64,000 nucleotides of DNA. It comes from Bacillus carboniphilus (GTDB lineage Bacteria > Bacillota > Bacilli > Bacillales > JC228). Made by a program: the position numbers and the translations under genes. The notes under the pieces are model-generated. The model was not told the DNA's origin. It did no database searches and worked only from the letters and a program-made list of their open reading frames with translations. The stretch is from the NCBI RefSeq assembly GCF_039522365.1, contig NZ_BAAADJ010000062.1, positions 46,833 through 110,832 on the forward strand, in the 5' to 3' direction. Positions 24,126-33,444 of this stretch are shown here, one piece after another (position 1 is the first letter of the stretch; each line of letters opens with the position of its first letter).

Positions 24126-25028
24126 TTATGACGACCTTACTACTTTCTCAAGTTCCTTTTCACTCCCGCTACTTTTGGATGACCAGATCAATACACTGAT
24201 TCCCAACATTAAGAGGAAGATTCCCAGCCACGAAGTTAAGTTTAAGAATTCACCTACTATCAACACTCCTAATAAGGCAGCCGTTAATGGTTCTGCCAAT
24301 GCAAGCGTCACAGCCGTTGAAGAAGAAACATGGATGAGACCTTTAGCAAAAAGTAAATAAGCAATTCCAGTCGCCATAATCCCAAGGTGCAGACTTACAC
24401 TCAACCCTCTTAAACTTGTAAACCAGGACATATCAAAAACAAATAAAATCGGTGATAAAAGGATGGTGCTAAGGGTGAATACAACGGCAACCACCGATAA
24501 AGATGAATATTTCTCAACCAAACCTCTACTGGCTAGAGTATAAATGGCAAACGATAGTCCACCGCCTAAAGCCATTAGGATTCCAACAGGGTCTACATAT
24601 ACAGATTCTTTATTGACAAATAGGATGACGCAACCCAAGATGGATAGGAATGTAGAACACCACCATATGAATCCCGGACGTTTTTTATAGTAAATCCACT
24701 CAATGAATCCGGATAAAATGGGAGCACTCCCAATGGCCACAACAGTTCCAATGGCCACCCCTGTTTTGGTAACGGCCGTGAAAAACAATGGTTGATATAA
24801 GGCCATGCTTAAGGCAGCCCAAAGTGTAGGCTTTATTGGCCAATTTTTAAAGTTTAATTTTCCTACTACAAGTACTATACACAATAAAAATAGACCACCT
24901 ACAGCTAAGCGAGTTGCACCGATTGCAATCGGATGTGCTGCTTCAGGTGCAAGTGTCTGACTTGTCCCCGTAGTTCCCCAAAGTATGGCAGCCAGTAATA
25001 TGTAAAATGGAGACAACTTTCTCTGCAT
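24126..25028 (-). CDS. EamA-family (DMT) exporter
   Basis: A 300-aa membrane protein with ten hydrophobic spans in two EamA repeats: the first from FYILLAAILWGTTGTSQTLA to CVILFV, the second from PVGILMALGGGLSFAIYTLA to the end. The motif ILWGTTGTS in span 1 and LAEPLTAALLGVLIVGEFLN in the last repeat are typical. Such transporters export amino acids, nucleosides or drugs; the substrate is unknown. It lies upstream of and in line with the sigma pair, but the ECF promoter separates them. Confidence 0.85.
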   Translation of the reverse strand: MQRKLSPFYILLAAILWGTTGTSQTLAPEAAHPIAIGATRLAVGGLFLLCIVLVVGKLNFKNWPIKPTLWAALSMALYQPLFFTAVTKTGVAIGTVVAIGSAPILSGFIEWIYYKKRPGFIWWCSTFLSILGCVILFVNKESVYVDPVGILMALGGGLSFAIYTLASRGLVEKYSSLSVVAVVFTLSTILLSPILFVFDMSWFTSLRGLSVSLHLGIMATGIAYLLFAKGLIHVSSSTAVTLALAEPLTAALLGVLIVGEFLNLTSWLGIFLLMLGISVLIWSSKSSGSEKELEKVVRSS

Positions 25029-25139
25029 TTATGCTCACCTCAAAAATAGATGGAAACATTAAACTTATAATCAGAAAACATCTTAAGGAGATTTTTGACC
25101 AAGTTTAATACTCCTTTATCCATTGTTATTAAATAGTTA

Positions 25140-25685
<546 letters not shown>

Positions 25686-25699
25686 TCAGTCGCGTTGTG

Positions 25700-26173
25700 C
25701 TACTGAACAACTAGAATAGGATTTCCATGTAATTGTAAATGTTCCGCTGATATGAGGATCCTCTTTAATATTTCACCATCTGTTTGCATAATCGTGATTC
25801 CATTAGATGGAATGGACTCGCTGACACCAGCCCCTCTTAAATCTTGGGATAGCCCCAATTGAAAAAAGATTAAAATAGGGGTTTCTTTTTTATCATAAAA
25901 GATTTGCTCCCCTTCAAATCTTGGGTTTCGAAAAACTCCACTCCCAATAAGGTATGTTGTTGATTCAAATCTTTTTTTTATTAGTCCCATGATTTCTGTC
26001 CTTGTCATGTCACTAGCAAGTGTTGAGTCAGGATCTATAAACACGCCCTCTTGTTCAAATTGTTGGTTAGAATAGCCTTCTAGGTCTAAAGATGAATAGT
26101 AGGGGGTATCACTTTTTTGACTACATCCTATTAACGAAATAAGGAATATAAACAATAGTGCCCTTTTACTCAA
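25700..26173 (-). CDS. Lipoprotein, unknown function
   Basis: A 157-aa lipoprotein: signal LLFIFLISLIGCSQKSD (lipobox LIGC), then LDLEGYSNQQFEQEGVFIDP, TRTEIMGLIKKRFESTTYLI, and PILIFFQLGLSQDLRGAGVS. TTG 26173 is the start behind AAGGGGGGATTC. No family recognised. It would sit on the outer membrane face. Confidence 0.65.
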   Translation of the reverse strand: MSKRALLFIFLISLIGCSQKSDTPYYSSLDLEGYSNQQFEQEGVFIDPDSTLASDMTRTEIMGLIKKRFESTTYLIGSGVFRNPRFEGEQIFYDKKETPILIFFQLGLSQDLRGAGVSESIPSNGITIMQTDGEILKRILISAEHLQLHGNPILVVQ

Positions 26174-26272
26174 AGAATCCCCCCTTATCTTTTATGATTA
26201 ACACTTTTGAGTTTAATAGAATTTTAACATAATATTCCATAGAATCTGCTCTTTTGACCTGAATAAAAGGCA

Positions 26273-26303
26273 AAATAAAAAGACCGTCTCTTTCAACGAC
26301 CTC
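26273..26303 (-). terminator. Probable terminator after the nucleotidyltransferase gene
   Basis: On the minus strand AGGTCGT pairs with ACGGTCT (two wobble pairs), followed by TTTTTATTTTG. Confidence 0.55.
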
Positions 26304-26339
26304 CTTAAATAGATATTTAACAACCCTTACTTGCTATAG

Positions 26340-27140
26340 CTAAGTACTTTTCGCTTCATGGACAAAGTTGTCACTGGCCCACTTACCTTCTCTCATGAAA
26401 AACTCAATAACTATTTTTCGATCTGTTGGAGGATTCTCAATCCATTCATGCAAGGTGGAAATGATAGCTTTTTTGGGAGGGAAGTAGTTGATAAACACCT
26501 CGGATTGCTCGTGAATTCTTGTTGACCAAATCTGAGAACGGGCCATTACCATAGAATAATAGGTTCGTATAAGCTTCCGAGCAAAGCTTTGTGTAATGGA
26601 TTTTAATTCCTCGGTAGATGCTGCTTCTAGCCGGCTTATGGTCCGAGTAAGAACATCACGAATATCTCCATTAAAACTTATGGCTATTTCTGATGTGAGT
26701 TTGTAAGGACCAAATCTGCTTCGCAAGTCTTCGCCATGCACACAAACACAGAGTTCTTTAAGAAATGCCATTTCATAGTAATTCGCTGGATCAATCATAT
26801 AGTTGTAGTATCCAACAGCAATGCCTACATCACGAACGAGAGATTGATTTTTTTGAGACAAATCTCCTGCAATGCTCTTTATTTTTTTAATCTCGTCTGG
26901 ACTGAGTGAATCATTAAACAAAGCGAGAAGATCTAAATCTGACTTGTTGATAATGGCTTCCCCCCTGGCTACACTGCCGTAAATATAGACACTGTGTAAT
27001 TGATCCGGAAACAACTTACTAAGGTTCTCCACGGACTCTTGAATGCAAGGGGTGTAGATAGGTTCAATCTTGTCTTTACTGACGTCACTAACAATATAAC
27101 CATTATGGTCAAGACCAAATCCTGCTCTTAGATTACTCAT
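26340..27140 (-). CDS. Nucleotidyltransferase-domain protein (MNT type)
   Basis: A 266-aa protein with a clear nucleotidyltransferase signature: GSVARG at residues 55-60 and catalytic Asp at 68 and 70 (KSDLDLLALF). A helical C-terminal half (TRTISRLEAASTEELKSITQ, then FARKLIRTYYSMVMARSQIW) fits the substrate or partner domain of such enzymes. Members include aminoglycoside adenylyltransferases (AadA-like) and MNT/HEPN toxin-antitoxin antitoxins. No HEPN partner is adjacent, so an adenylyl or nucleotidyl transferase acting on a small molecule is more likely. Resistance function is not shown. Confidence 0.75.
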   Translation of the reverse strand: MSNLRAGFGLDHNGYIVSDVSKDKIEPIYTPCIQESVENLSKLFPDQLHSVYIYGSVARGEAIINKSDLDLLALFNDSLSPDEIKKIKSIAGDLSQKNQSLVRDVGIAVGYYNYMIDPANYYEMAFLKELCVCVHGEDLRSRFGPYKLTSEIAISFNGDIRDVLTRTISRLEAASTEELKSITQSFARKLIRTYYSMVMARSQIWSTRIHEQSEVFINYFPPKKAIISTLHEWIENPPTDRKIVIEFFMREGKWASDNFVHEAKST

Positions 27141-27194
27141 TGGTATCTCCGTCCTTGTGTAGGTACATTTTTTTAAAAAACTGATTCACTTCAT

Positions 27195-27401
27195 TCATTT
27201 CTTATCTTTTATTAGTTTCTCATCTATTTTTTTAACAGCCCACCCAATCAGACTAAACATTATCCCAAACACCCAAGTATGCACAAGATCCTGTAATAAA
27301 GGAAATAGAATAAATATGAGGATTCCCACTCCTATCAAAACTCGACAAATGTGCATAGCTTCATTCCAATTTTTTTGACTTTCTTCATCTAGATTTCGCA
27401 T
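27195..27401 (-). CDS. Small membrane protein, two spans
   Basis: From ATG 27401 (MRNLDEESQKNWNEAMHICR) two hydrophobic segments follow, VLIGVGILIFILFPLLQDLV and TWVFGIMFSLIGWAVKKI, with a lysine-rich tail. GAGGGTG stands before the ATG. A longer in-frame start at 27440 overlaps the upstream gene but lacks a site. It is likely co-transcribed with 27424. Function unknown. Confidence 0.6.
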   Translation of the reverse strand: MRNLDEESQKNWNEAMHICRVLIGVGILIFILFPLLQDLVHTWVFGIMFSLIGWAVKKIDEKLIKDKK

Positions 27402-27423
27402 GAGCACCCTCGCTTTTCTTGCC

Positions 27424-27999
27424 TTAACTCCTAGATTCATTGTAGATTTCCGGGATGTCCTTTAATAAGTAAGTTTTTAGTACATCATTAAGTTCGGCTA
27501 CAGTTAAATCTAGATTAGGTCCATTCTCTCCTTCTGAATAAATGGCCTGCTTGGCTTTCGTTAGACAATCTTTAATGACTTGTAATATCGCAACTTCCGC
27601 TTCATCCAACTGATTGTCCTCAGCCAATGGTTGTATTTCAGCTGTCAGAGTACCAGTCATTTTTAAACCATTTAGAAGAGATGGAACCCTACGGAAAAAA
27701 AACGTGTTGTAAATATCATCATCCACATACGAATTTCCACTAATAACAATCTCATTGGCTTTTATAAACTCTATCTCTAACTCGCGAATGACTTGACTTA
27801 AAGCTTCATCTGTTGGTCTTTTTTCTATTAAAAGATCGATTCTATTATGAGCACGATCAATAGTGGAGTAAAAATGTCTGATAAAATTTTCCCACTGTTG
27901 TTTTTCATTTTGGTAATGCTGATAGGAGTTGATTCCTAAAAAGATAAGTAAGATTACAAGTGTAAAAGAAATGGTTTTTGATACTTTCTTTCTGGACAT
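27424..27999 (-). CDS. Membrane-anchored helical protein
   Basis: A 191-aa protein with an N-terminal anchor (SKTISFTLVILLIFLGINSY) and an outer, mostly helical domain rich in acidic residues (QNEKQQWENFIRHFYSTIDR, EALSQVIRELEIEFIKANEI, LDEAEVAILQVIKDCLTKAK). AAAGGAGAAG precedes the ATG at 27999; a longer frame begins upstream without a site. No family recognised. Confidence 0.65.
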   Translation of the reverse strand: MSRKKVSKTISFTLVILLIFLGINSYQHYQNEKQQWENFIRHFYSTIDRAHNRIDLLIEKRPTDEALSQVIRELEIEFIKANEIVISGNSYVDDDIYNTFFFRRVPSLLNGLKMTGTLTAEIQPLAEDNQLDEAEVAILQVIKDCLTKAKQAIYSEGENGPNLDLTVAELNDVLKTYLLKDIPEIYNESRS

Positions 28000-28048
28000 T
28001 TCTTCTTCTCCTTTCATATTACATTTTAACAATTAATTCCTCGTCTCT

Positions 28049-28348
28049 TCAAAGTATCTTCTTTTTTATAAAAAATAAGAAACAATGGTTCATGAAAGTG
28101 AGGATTGGTATGAAAAATACCAGAACAAGTATTCCTAAACTGTCAAACAATCCTTCTGTTTGCTTATGAAATGTTTGAGGATCTGAGCTGTAGAGAATTA
28201 GAGTGGATATGGATAAAACCAGTGTATTGACAATAGAACCAGTTATTATGGCAACCCATTTATGACTCTTCTTTTTCATGATCGAATTGACTGCTATGGT
28301 TGAAATACAAAATGAAAAGATGAGTATGAAGACAAATTCAAGTTTCAT
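28049..28348 (-). CDS. Membrane protein, three spans
   Basis: A 99-aa hydrophobic protein: LEFVFILIFSFCISTIAVNS, WVAIITGSIVNTLVLSISTL, ILVLVFFIPILTFMNHCFLF, with a basic end (FIKKKIL). GGAGG lies seven bases before the ATG at 28348. It is followed closely by the 27424 gene and preceded by a lipoprotein gene, probably one operon (28968-27195). Function unknown. Confidence 0.65.
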   Translation of the reverse strand: MKLEFVFILIFSFCISTIAVNSIMKKKSHKWVAIITGSIVNTLVLSISTLILYSSDPQTFHKQTEGLFDSLGILVLVFFIPILTFMNHCFLFFIKKKIL

Positions 28349-28368
28349 TTCCTGGCCTCCAGATTATT

Positions 28369-28968
28369 CTAAGGTATATACCATTCTAAAATACAGACAA
28401 CTTCACCATTCTTTTCAAATAGCTGAAGAAAGCGTTGATGATCTCCTACGTGTTCCCATTCAGCTTCTTTTAATTTCGAGGGACCGTCTAAAATAAGTAT
28501 AGGTACATCGTCTGTAATACTTATTGTTCGGGTTCCTTCACCTGTTTCTACAAGACGGAAATTATTGGGCGCATTTTCATCACGTATTTTGTTTGTATAC
28601 GTAATGTTTATATGTATTGAATCTCCTATAATTTCAGCACTATTTAGGACAGCTGTTTTGGAAGTAGTGGTGTGTTGAATAACTGTTTCTAGTACAAATA
28701 GATGGTTTTGCAAATAAGAATAAGACTCTTCAATAATAGCAATATTTTTATTTAAAGATTCTCCTTCATTAATCTTATTCAACTGGTTGTTGTGTGCTGT
28801 AATTGATTCTTGTTGTCTTTCAATGGTTTGTTCAAGTTTTTCAACTTTATTTTGAAGTTCTGATATGACCTGATCAGATATTGAAGCCGTTTCATTTTTC
28901 GTGCAGCCCGTTATCAATAATATCGGTATAAAACAGAATAAAGGTAGTAGCCTTTTCACTATTTTCAA
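28369..28968 (-). CDS. Lipoprotein with coiled coil
   Basis: A 199-aa lipoprotein: signal LLPLFCFIPILLITGCTKNE (lipobox ITGC), a coiled coil at about residues 30-75 (ISELQNKVEKLEQTIERQQE), then a beta-rich domain (SIHINITYTNKIRDENAPNN, RTISITDDVPILILDG) ending VVCILEWYIP. The plan, lipid anchor then coiled coil then small domain, is shared with the damaged gene at 7457. Function unknown. Confidence 0.7.
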   Translation of the reverse strand: MKIVKRLLPLFCFIPILLITGCTKNETASISDQVISELQNKVEKLEQTIERQQESITAHNNQLNKINEGESLNKNIAIIEESYSYLQNHLFVLETVIQHTTTSKTAVLNSAEIIGDSIHINITYTNKIRDENAPNNFRLVETGEGTRTISITDDVPILILDGPSKLKEAEWEHVGDHQRFLQLFEKNGEVVCILEWYIP

Positions 28969-29031
28969 ATTACTTCCTCCTTTTTAGCTGAGTCATTTAT
29001 CACTGGAAAAATTACCCTGTAATAAATTCAA

Positions 29032-29068
29032 CAAAAAATGCGTTAACCCCTGCATGGATTAACACATT
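29032..29068 (-). terminator. Intrinsic terminator of the PASTA gene
   Basis: On the minus strand TGTGTTAATCC pairs with GGGGTTAACGCA, followed by TTTTTTG. It has the same layout as the terminator at 363. Confidence 0.75.
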
Positions 29069-29083
29069 CATTGGAAATTTCGA

Positions 29084-29845
29084 TTATGGACCTACAGATT
29101 CAACATCATCCATTGAATCATTAGGATTTTCATTTTCTATAGGTTGTTCTACATCCAGTGTCGTTTCCGTTACCTTTTCTGTTTCCAATTCTTCATTTTT
29201 CTCAACTTTTGGCTGCACCCAAATGAAAAAAGATGCATCTGTATTCCACTCCGTACCCGCAGGAAATTCCTGTTTTACCACAGTACCTACCGGTTTTCCT
29301 TGATCTTCGTATTCAACTCTAGCAACAAGCCCCATTGAGCGTAACTTACTAATAGCATTTGCCTCGTTCATACCCACTACATTCGGCATAGATACCCATT
29401 TCCTTGGTGAATTTAGTCTATCAAGGTCTTCTTCGCTGTATATCTTTTTAAGTTCAGCGATATAGTCTGGATCATTACTTAGATCTTTGCCTTGCGGGTA
29501 ATCATTTTCTTTATTTTCCACTTTACTTCCGGACTTAGTTTCTTCAATAATTGTTGTTTTTTCACTGCCAACGACATTTTTTGTGGTTTTATCTACAGTT
29601 GTCGTTTCTTTTTCCTGTTCTGACTCTGTAGGTTCTGGATCTTTTGGAATTTTGTCTTCTTTCAATGTAGTTTCTATAAGTTCCTTTTTCGGTTCCTTTT
29701 TAACTTCCGTTTCTTCTTCCTTAACAATTGATTCAATGGCTTCTCCCCTAGCATTTTCCCTAGAATCTGAACTAAACACTGTAGTTTGAAGCACCCATAA
29801 CCCAATAGTAAGCACTAATACTATGAACATAATGTCCCTAATCAT
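29084..29845 (-). CDS. Membrane-anchored single-PASTA-domain protein
   Basis: A 253-aa protein: N-terminal span (IMFIVLVLTIGLWVLQTTVF), a long Glu/Lys/Thr-rich linker (about residues 30-120), then one PASTA domain (VSMPNVVGMNEANAISKLRS, MGLVARVEYEDQGKPVGTVV, FPAGTEWNTDASFFIWV). PASTA domains bind peptidoglycan or beta-lactams in Ser/Thr kinases and penicillin-binding proteins; neither is present here. The second ATG (29845) has AAGGGG eight bases upstream and is taken as the start. It probably acts at the cell wall, role unknown. Confidence 0.8.
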   Translation of the reverse strand: MIRDIMFIVLVLTIGLWVLQTTVFSSDSRENARGEAIESIVKEEETEVKKEPKKELIETTLKEDKIPKDPEPTESEQEKETTTVDKTTKNVVGSEKTTIIEETKSGSKVENKENDYPQGKDLSNDPDYIAELKKIYSEEDLDRLNSPRKWVSMPNVVGMNEANAISKLRSMGLVARVEYEDQGKPVGTVVKQEFPAGTEWNTDASFFIWVQPKVEKNEELETEKVTETTLDVEQPIENENPNDSMDDVESVGP

Positions 29846-30029
29846 ATATTCCATTCCCCTTAAAAATGATTTCTAATTTAATAGTTTACATTCATTTAAT
29901 AATTGGGGACATGGTATATAAAGGAACTTATCGGCTTGAATAGGCTTGTGAGCAACCAACTGTTCTTCTATACTAGAGTTAGATTAGGTTTTTTTTACCA
30001 AAAACAATAGTAATTAAGAGGAGGCCACT

Positions 30030-30401
30030 ATGAAACTAGGTGCATTTTCAGTAAGTTTAAGTGTAAAAGACATTCACAAATCAAAAGCCTTTTATGAAGA
30101 TCTTGGGTTTGAGGTTCTAGGCGGAGATATTAGCCATAATTGGCTAATTTTGAAGAATGGAGACTGTGTCATCGGGTTATTCCAAGGAATGTTTGAAAAG
30201 AACATCCTAACATTTAATCCGGGTTGGAATCAAAGCGCAGAGCAGCTCGACTCGTATACCGACATCCGAGACCTACAAAAGCAACTAAAGGAAAAAGGCG
30301 TCAAACTACTAACGGAAGCAGATGAATCAAGTGAAGGTCCAGCTAGTTTCACAATAGAAGACCCAGATGGTAACCCAATCCTTGTAGACCAACACATCTA
30401 A
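30030..30401 (+). CDS. VOC family (glyoxalase-like) protein
   Basis: A 123-aa VOC-fold protein: [20 protein letters not shown] and [20 protein letters not shown] in the first half, and [20 protein letters not shown] then [12 protein letters not shown] in the second. Ends in DPDGN and xxxDQH are usual for this family. GGAGG precedes ATG 30030. Substrate unknown; no fosfomycin- or bleomycin-specific feature is evident. It is one of few plus-strand genes in this part. Confidence 0.85.
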   Translation: MKLGAFSVSLSVKDIHKSKAFYEDLGFEVLGGDISHNWLILKNGDCVIGLFQGMFEKNILTFNPGWNQSAEQLDSYTDIRDLQKQLKEKGVKLLTEADESSEGPASFTIEDPDGNPILVDQHI

Positions 30402-30403
30402 GC

Positions 30404-30430
30404 GGGACACGGGGACAGGTTTAGTGTCCC
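30404..30430. repeat. GGGACA palindrome, copy 1
   Basis: GGGACAC and GTGTCCC flank a GGGGACAGG centre. It lies directly after the VOC gene stop. Confidence 0.85.
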
Positions 30431-30523
30431 AGATGGGTTTCCCTTTCAAACCTTCGGCCGGATAAGAGAACCTTTATATCTTTGCTTGAAATCAACTAGT
30501 GTTTGGAAGGTTCAATTGAACGA

Positions 30524-30566
30524 CGCTAAGTGGGACAAGGTTCCTGTCCCCTTGTCCCACTTAGCG
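30524..30566. repeat. GGGACA palindrome, copy 2 (extended arms)
   Basis: CGCTAAGTGGGACAAGG pairs with CCTTGTCCCACTTAGCG over an eight-base centre. The stop codon of the DUF3231 gene (30561) is inside one arm, so the arm sequence encodes the protein's last residues. Confidence 0.9.
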
Positions 30567-31577
30567 GTCGATGGCAAGTATTGGCTTTTCCATCCAACCA
30601 TTTTGTATGTACAGTTTTAGTGCTTCCTTAGCAAAGTCGGATACTCTCATAAATGCCCCTGAATAGAGTAAGGAGATATCATTTCTTCCATCTACAGCAA
30701 TGGAATTTCCAATGGCTCTAATTTTCATGCTGAACATATCCATTTTATGAAATAGCATAATTTTGTCTGAGAATGGCGGAATGGCTGATTCTGTAACTAA
30801 ATGGTCAATTAGTGAAGGAGCTGGAAGGTTTTGGTCTTCTAGTTTTTTTCTATACTTTTCAATATTTGTAGAAGTAATGTCCGTTCCTTTCTTAAACAAC
30901 TCCCGTATTTCTTCATCCTTAGCTACTTGGCTAAACGCCATAACAAGAGCTTTACTTGTGATACTATTTTCGATGTTATCGTAAAAATGGGTTATTTCTA
31001 GTGCATGTAGAGGTCGGACTTCACCCAAGTAACCATTTGTAAATTTATAATCTACATATTCAACTTTTTCTGGAACAGGGACGATGGGTGGTTTAATAAT
31101 AAATCCTTTGGCCATCAACAAAGCTTTAATTTGTTCCATCAATTCTATGGTGGATTTCATAGAATTCACGAAAAACTCCTTAATGTCGTCCCTGAAAACT
31201 AAGGGAATCGCTACACTATAGATACTCATGCCAGCCTTGGCGGTATATTTTAAGTAGTGAACATAAAATTCATCTTCAAATAGTCTAGGGGCATTTAGGT
31301 TTACATCTTCTTCACCAAAACCCTTAGGTAATGGAAAATTCTCTTTATTAAACAACGTTTCAATGGACTGCATAAAGTCAACCACAATCGTCAATGCATT
31401 TTCTAATAACGTTTTAATATCTTCATCCTCAACGTGCTGTAAATAGTAACTTATTATACACTTGGACATGCTGTTCCCAAGATATGTAGCTCGAAGCTTA
31501 CCCATTTCAGCTGCTGTCATTGGGTTATCCGGACTTGTCTTACTGGAGCTCACACTAATCGGCTTAATCGTGGTCAT
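30561..31577 (-). CDS. DUF3231 family protein
   Basis: A 338-aa protein of two similar halves (from NPMTAAEMGKLRATYLGNSM and from LHALEITHFYDNIENSITSK), each a bundle of helices, as in DUF3231. The recurrent core, with Y/F-x-D and helices of 20-25 residues, recalls a ferritin-like or spore-coat CotF-type fold. Family members are frequent in spore-formers and may be spore-associated, which is not established. ATG 31577 has GGAGAGAGG upstream. Confidence 0.85.
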   Translation of the reverse strand: MTTIKPISVSSSKTSPDNPMTAAEMGKLRATYLGNSMSKCIISYYLQHVEDEDIKTLLENALTIVVDFMQSIETLFNKENFPLPKGFGEEDVNLNAPRLFEDEFYVHYLKYTAKAGMSIYSVAIPLVFRDDIKEFFVNSMKSTIELMEQIKALLMAKGFIIKPPIVPVPEKVEYVDYKFTNGYLGEVRPLHALEITHFYDNIENSITSKALVMAFSQVAKDEEIRELFKKGTDITSTNIEKYRKKLEDQNLPAPSLIDHLVTESAIPPFSDKIMLFHKMDMFSMKIRAIGNSIAVDGRNDISLLYSGAFMRVSDFAKEALKLYIQNGWMEKPILAIDR

Positions 31578-31641
31578 GACAACCTCTCTCCTAATTCAGT
31601 TTCTGTTAGTATCTACCTCCTCTAACAAACATATGCAAAAC

Positions 31642-31668
31642 GGGACAAGGGGACAGGAACCTTGTCCC
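31642..31668. repeat. GGGACA palindrome, copy 3
   Basis: GGGACAAGG and CCTTGTCCC flank GGACAGGAA. It lies between the phosphatase stop and DUF3231. Confidence 0.85.
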
Positions 31669-31680
31669 ATCCCCTTGCTT

Positions 31681-32454
31681 CTACTCTAATAAATGGCTTT
31701 TCAATGTATCAATATCCTCTAATGAAAGTCCCAACACTTCTACAGCGTATACTTCCGCACTTTCAAATCCCGCTTCTAATTCATCTAAGTATGCATGGAT
31801 ATACTCAGCACGAGCCTCAAATAAAGCCTCAAGTACTTTCTGATCAATATTAGGTAGATCGTTGTATCCAATGGCGTAAAAATTCGCATTTGCTTCCTCT
31901 AACGTCTCATTCGTGTATAAATAGTCTTCGAGAATTACGTTACGCGGTACTCCGAGAACACTCAGAATAAGCGCTGCCACTGCACCAGTTCGATCCTTTC
32001 CTGCCATGCAATGGAAAAGTAATGGAGTTTGAGGCTCTGTTAACAGTACATCCAATACTTTTCGAAAGGCATTCCTATAGGAAACCATTTTCTTATTTAA
32101 ATTCAAAAGAAGCTCGCCTGGTTTTGTTTTTCTAAGCTGATCGGCAAAACTTGTGTGTTCACCAACTTGTCCAAGCATCATCTCATCCGAAAGAATAGGT
32201 GTATGATGCCACACAGCTTCAGCAATCAATGGATCTGGAAATCTCTCAACTTCATCATCACCACGTAAATCACAAATCTTTTTAATCCCTAGTGGTTTGA
32301 TAATCTCCATATCTGATTCTGTTAATCTACTTAAATTCCCTGAGCGGTATAATAGACCTTGCTTCACTCTACGTCCATCTACCGTCTGATAACCGCCCAA
32401 ATCTCTAAAATTAAAACTACCTTCTAATTTAATTTCGCGTAAAACAGTTTTCAA
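31681..32454 (-). CDS. Protein-tyrosine phosphatase-like enzyme (Y_phosphatase3 type)
   Basis: A 257-aa cysteine phosphatase. N-terminal signature FNFRDLGGYQTVDGRRVKQG, LLYRSGNLSRLTESD, ICDLRGDDEVERFPDP, and the P-loop HCMAGKDRTGA with catalytic Cys149 and Arg155. This subgroup (PF13350) includes Listeria LipA-type phosphatases active on phosphotyrosine and phosphoinositides. No signal peptide, so it is cytosolic. ATG 32454 lacks an obvious strong site; a further upstream start is not seen. Confidence 0.9.
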   Translation of the reverse strand: MKTVLREIKLEGSFNFRDLGGYQTVDGRRVKQGLLYRSGNLSRLTESDMEIIKPLGIKKICDLRGDDEVERFPDPLIAEAVWHHTPILSDEMMLGQVGEHTSFADQLRKTKPGELLLNLNKKMVSYRNAFRKVLDVLLTEPQTPLLFHCMAGKDRTGAVAALILSVLGVPRNVILEDYLYTNETLEEANANFYAIGYNDLPNIDQKVLEALFEARAEYIHAYLDELEAGFESAEVYAVEVLGLSLEDIDTLKSHLLE

Positions 32455-32475
32455 CTAAAACACCTCATATCCAGC

Positions 32476-32503
32476 GGGACAGAGGGGACAGGAACCTTGT
32501 CCC
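32476..32503. repeat. GGGACA palindrome, copy 4
   Basis: GGGACAGAG and CTTGTCCC around GGGACAGGAAC, between the Mpo1-like gene and the phosphatase gene. Confidence 0.8.
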
Positions 32504-32505
32504 AC

Positions 32506-32814
32506 TCATCGTGGTAATATTTTTTTACCTGTTAAAAGTTCAAAGCTTTTCATAAAGAACCAAATGAACCCGGCATAGAATCCGAGCCATGGTCTCTTAA
32601 AGGAAGCTGGCTTATTTTTTTCAAAGTAAAAATGACCAATCCATGAAAATATATAATGTAAGATGGCAAAGGAAAGTGTTACAAAAATGTTGATAAACAA
32701 AAAAATCCACGCAAGGAATGCGAATAGAAAAGCAAGGTAATGGAGGAATTGATTCCATTTGTGTTGGTGTGCTTTTTGATATCGGATTAAGTCTTTCCTT
32801 AGTTTCTCACTCAT
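32506..32814 (-). CDS. Mpo1-like (DUF962) membrane protein
   Basis: A 102-aa protein of the DUF962/Mpo1 family: YQKAHQHKWNQFLHYLAFLF with the two family histidines (H18, H25 region), AILHYIFSWIGHFYFEKNKP with further histidines, and WLGFYAGFIWFFMKSFELL. Yeast Mpo1 is an iron-dependent dioxygenase that oxidises 2-hydroxy fatty acids; the conserved histidines suggest the same chemistry. That the bacterial protein does this is inference. Its ATG overlaps the last base of the DUF5662 gene's stop, so the two are coupled. Confidence 0.8.
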   Translation of the reverse strand: MSEKLRKDLIRYQKAHQHKWNQFLHYLAFLFAFLAWIFLFINIFVTLSFAILHYIFSWIGHFYFEKNKPASFKRPWLGFYAGFIWFFMKSFELLTGKKILPR

Positions 32815-33320
32815 TATGACACACCACTTTTGTAAAGGCTCTTTTCTTTCGCGAGAAAAGCCTCAAGCTCTTTTCGTGTATCTGGATGTAAAATGATGCT
32901 GTCAGACAAATCGAGTGTACGATTTTTCACCTTCCGTCCCCACTTTCGCGAAAAGGAACGCCAATCACAAACCATTTCAATCAGATATTTTCTTGGCATT
33001 GGCAATGCTTCTTTTGTTTTCGGGTTTACCACCCAATGCTCCCAATGATGTTTGTTTTTTTGTTGGTGATGGAGCCAGGCATATTGCCATTTTAATTGAT
33101 CTTCCTTGCTAAGTTCCCCTTCCTTAAAGAACTTCTTTGCATACGGAAAAAACTCTTTTGGAGAGAATTTGGAAAGATCATGGGTGATCCCTTGAATATA
33201 TAAACCTGCTTTCCAACATTCTACCAGAACATTTAGTTTGTGGTTGAAAATATATAATAAATTCTTCCAGCATGCTTTTAGCAAAAATAGCCCGCCTTTC
33301 AAGAGTGGGTTTGGTTCCAA
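32814..33320 (-). CDS. DUF5662 family protein
   Basis: A protein with LKACWKNLLYIFNHKLNVLV, GITHDLSKFSPKEFFPYAKK, WLHHQQKNKHHWEHWV and YLIEMVCDWRSFSRKWG. The many His and Asp in conserved places (HDLSKFSP, HHQQKNKHHWEHW) fit DUF5662, a probable metal-dependent helical domain of unknown function. The start is uncertain: TTG 33320 has no site, while a later TTG at 33284 lies five bases after AAAGGCGGG and gives the more usual N-terminus for the family. Confidence 0.8.
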   Translation of the reverse strand: MEPNPLLKGGLFLLKACWKNLLYIFNHKLNVLVECWKAGLYIQGITHDLSKFSPKEFFPYAKKFFKEGELSKEDQLKWQYAWLHHQQKNKHHWEHWVVNPKTKEALPMPRKYLIEMVCDWRSFSRKWGRKVKNRTLDLSDSIILHPDTRKELEAFLAKEKSLYKSGVS

Positions 33321-33361
33321 TTCTATTCATATTGGAGAATTCCTGCAAGATAAATATAAAT

Positions 33362-33394
33362 AAAAAAGCGTTCACCACTAGTGAACGCTTTTTT
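33362..33394. terminator. Bidirectional intrinsic terminator
   Basis: AAAAAAGCGTTCAC and GTGAACGCTTTTTT are perfect arms around CCACTA. On the minus strand it follows the DUF305 gene. Confidence 0.9.
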
Positions 33395-33409
33395 AACGTT
33401 ATGTTTTGT

Positions 33410-33437
33410 GGGACAAGGTTCCTGTCCCCTATGTCCC
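33410..33437. repeat. GGGACA palindrome, copy 5
   Basis: GGGACAAGG and CCTATGTCCC around TTCCTGTCC, just before the end of the DUF305 gene. Confidence 0.8.
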
Positions 33438-33444
33438 ATCTTCC

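Noticed and set aside
26340..27140. Aminoglycoside resistance gene
   Set aside because: Only the general nucleotidyltransferase signature is visible; no residue pattern specific for an aminoglycoside enzyme can be claimed.
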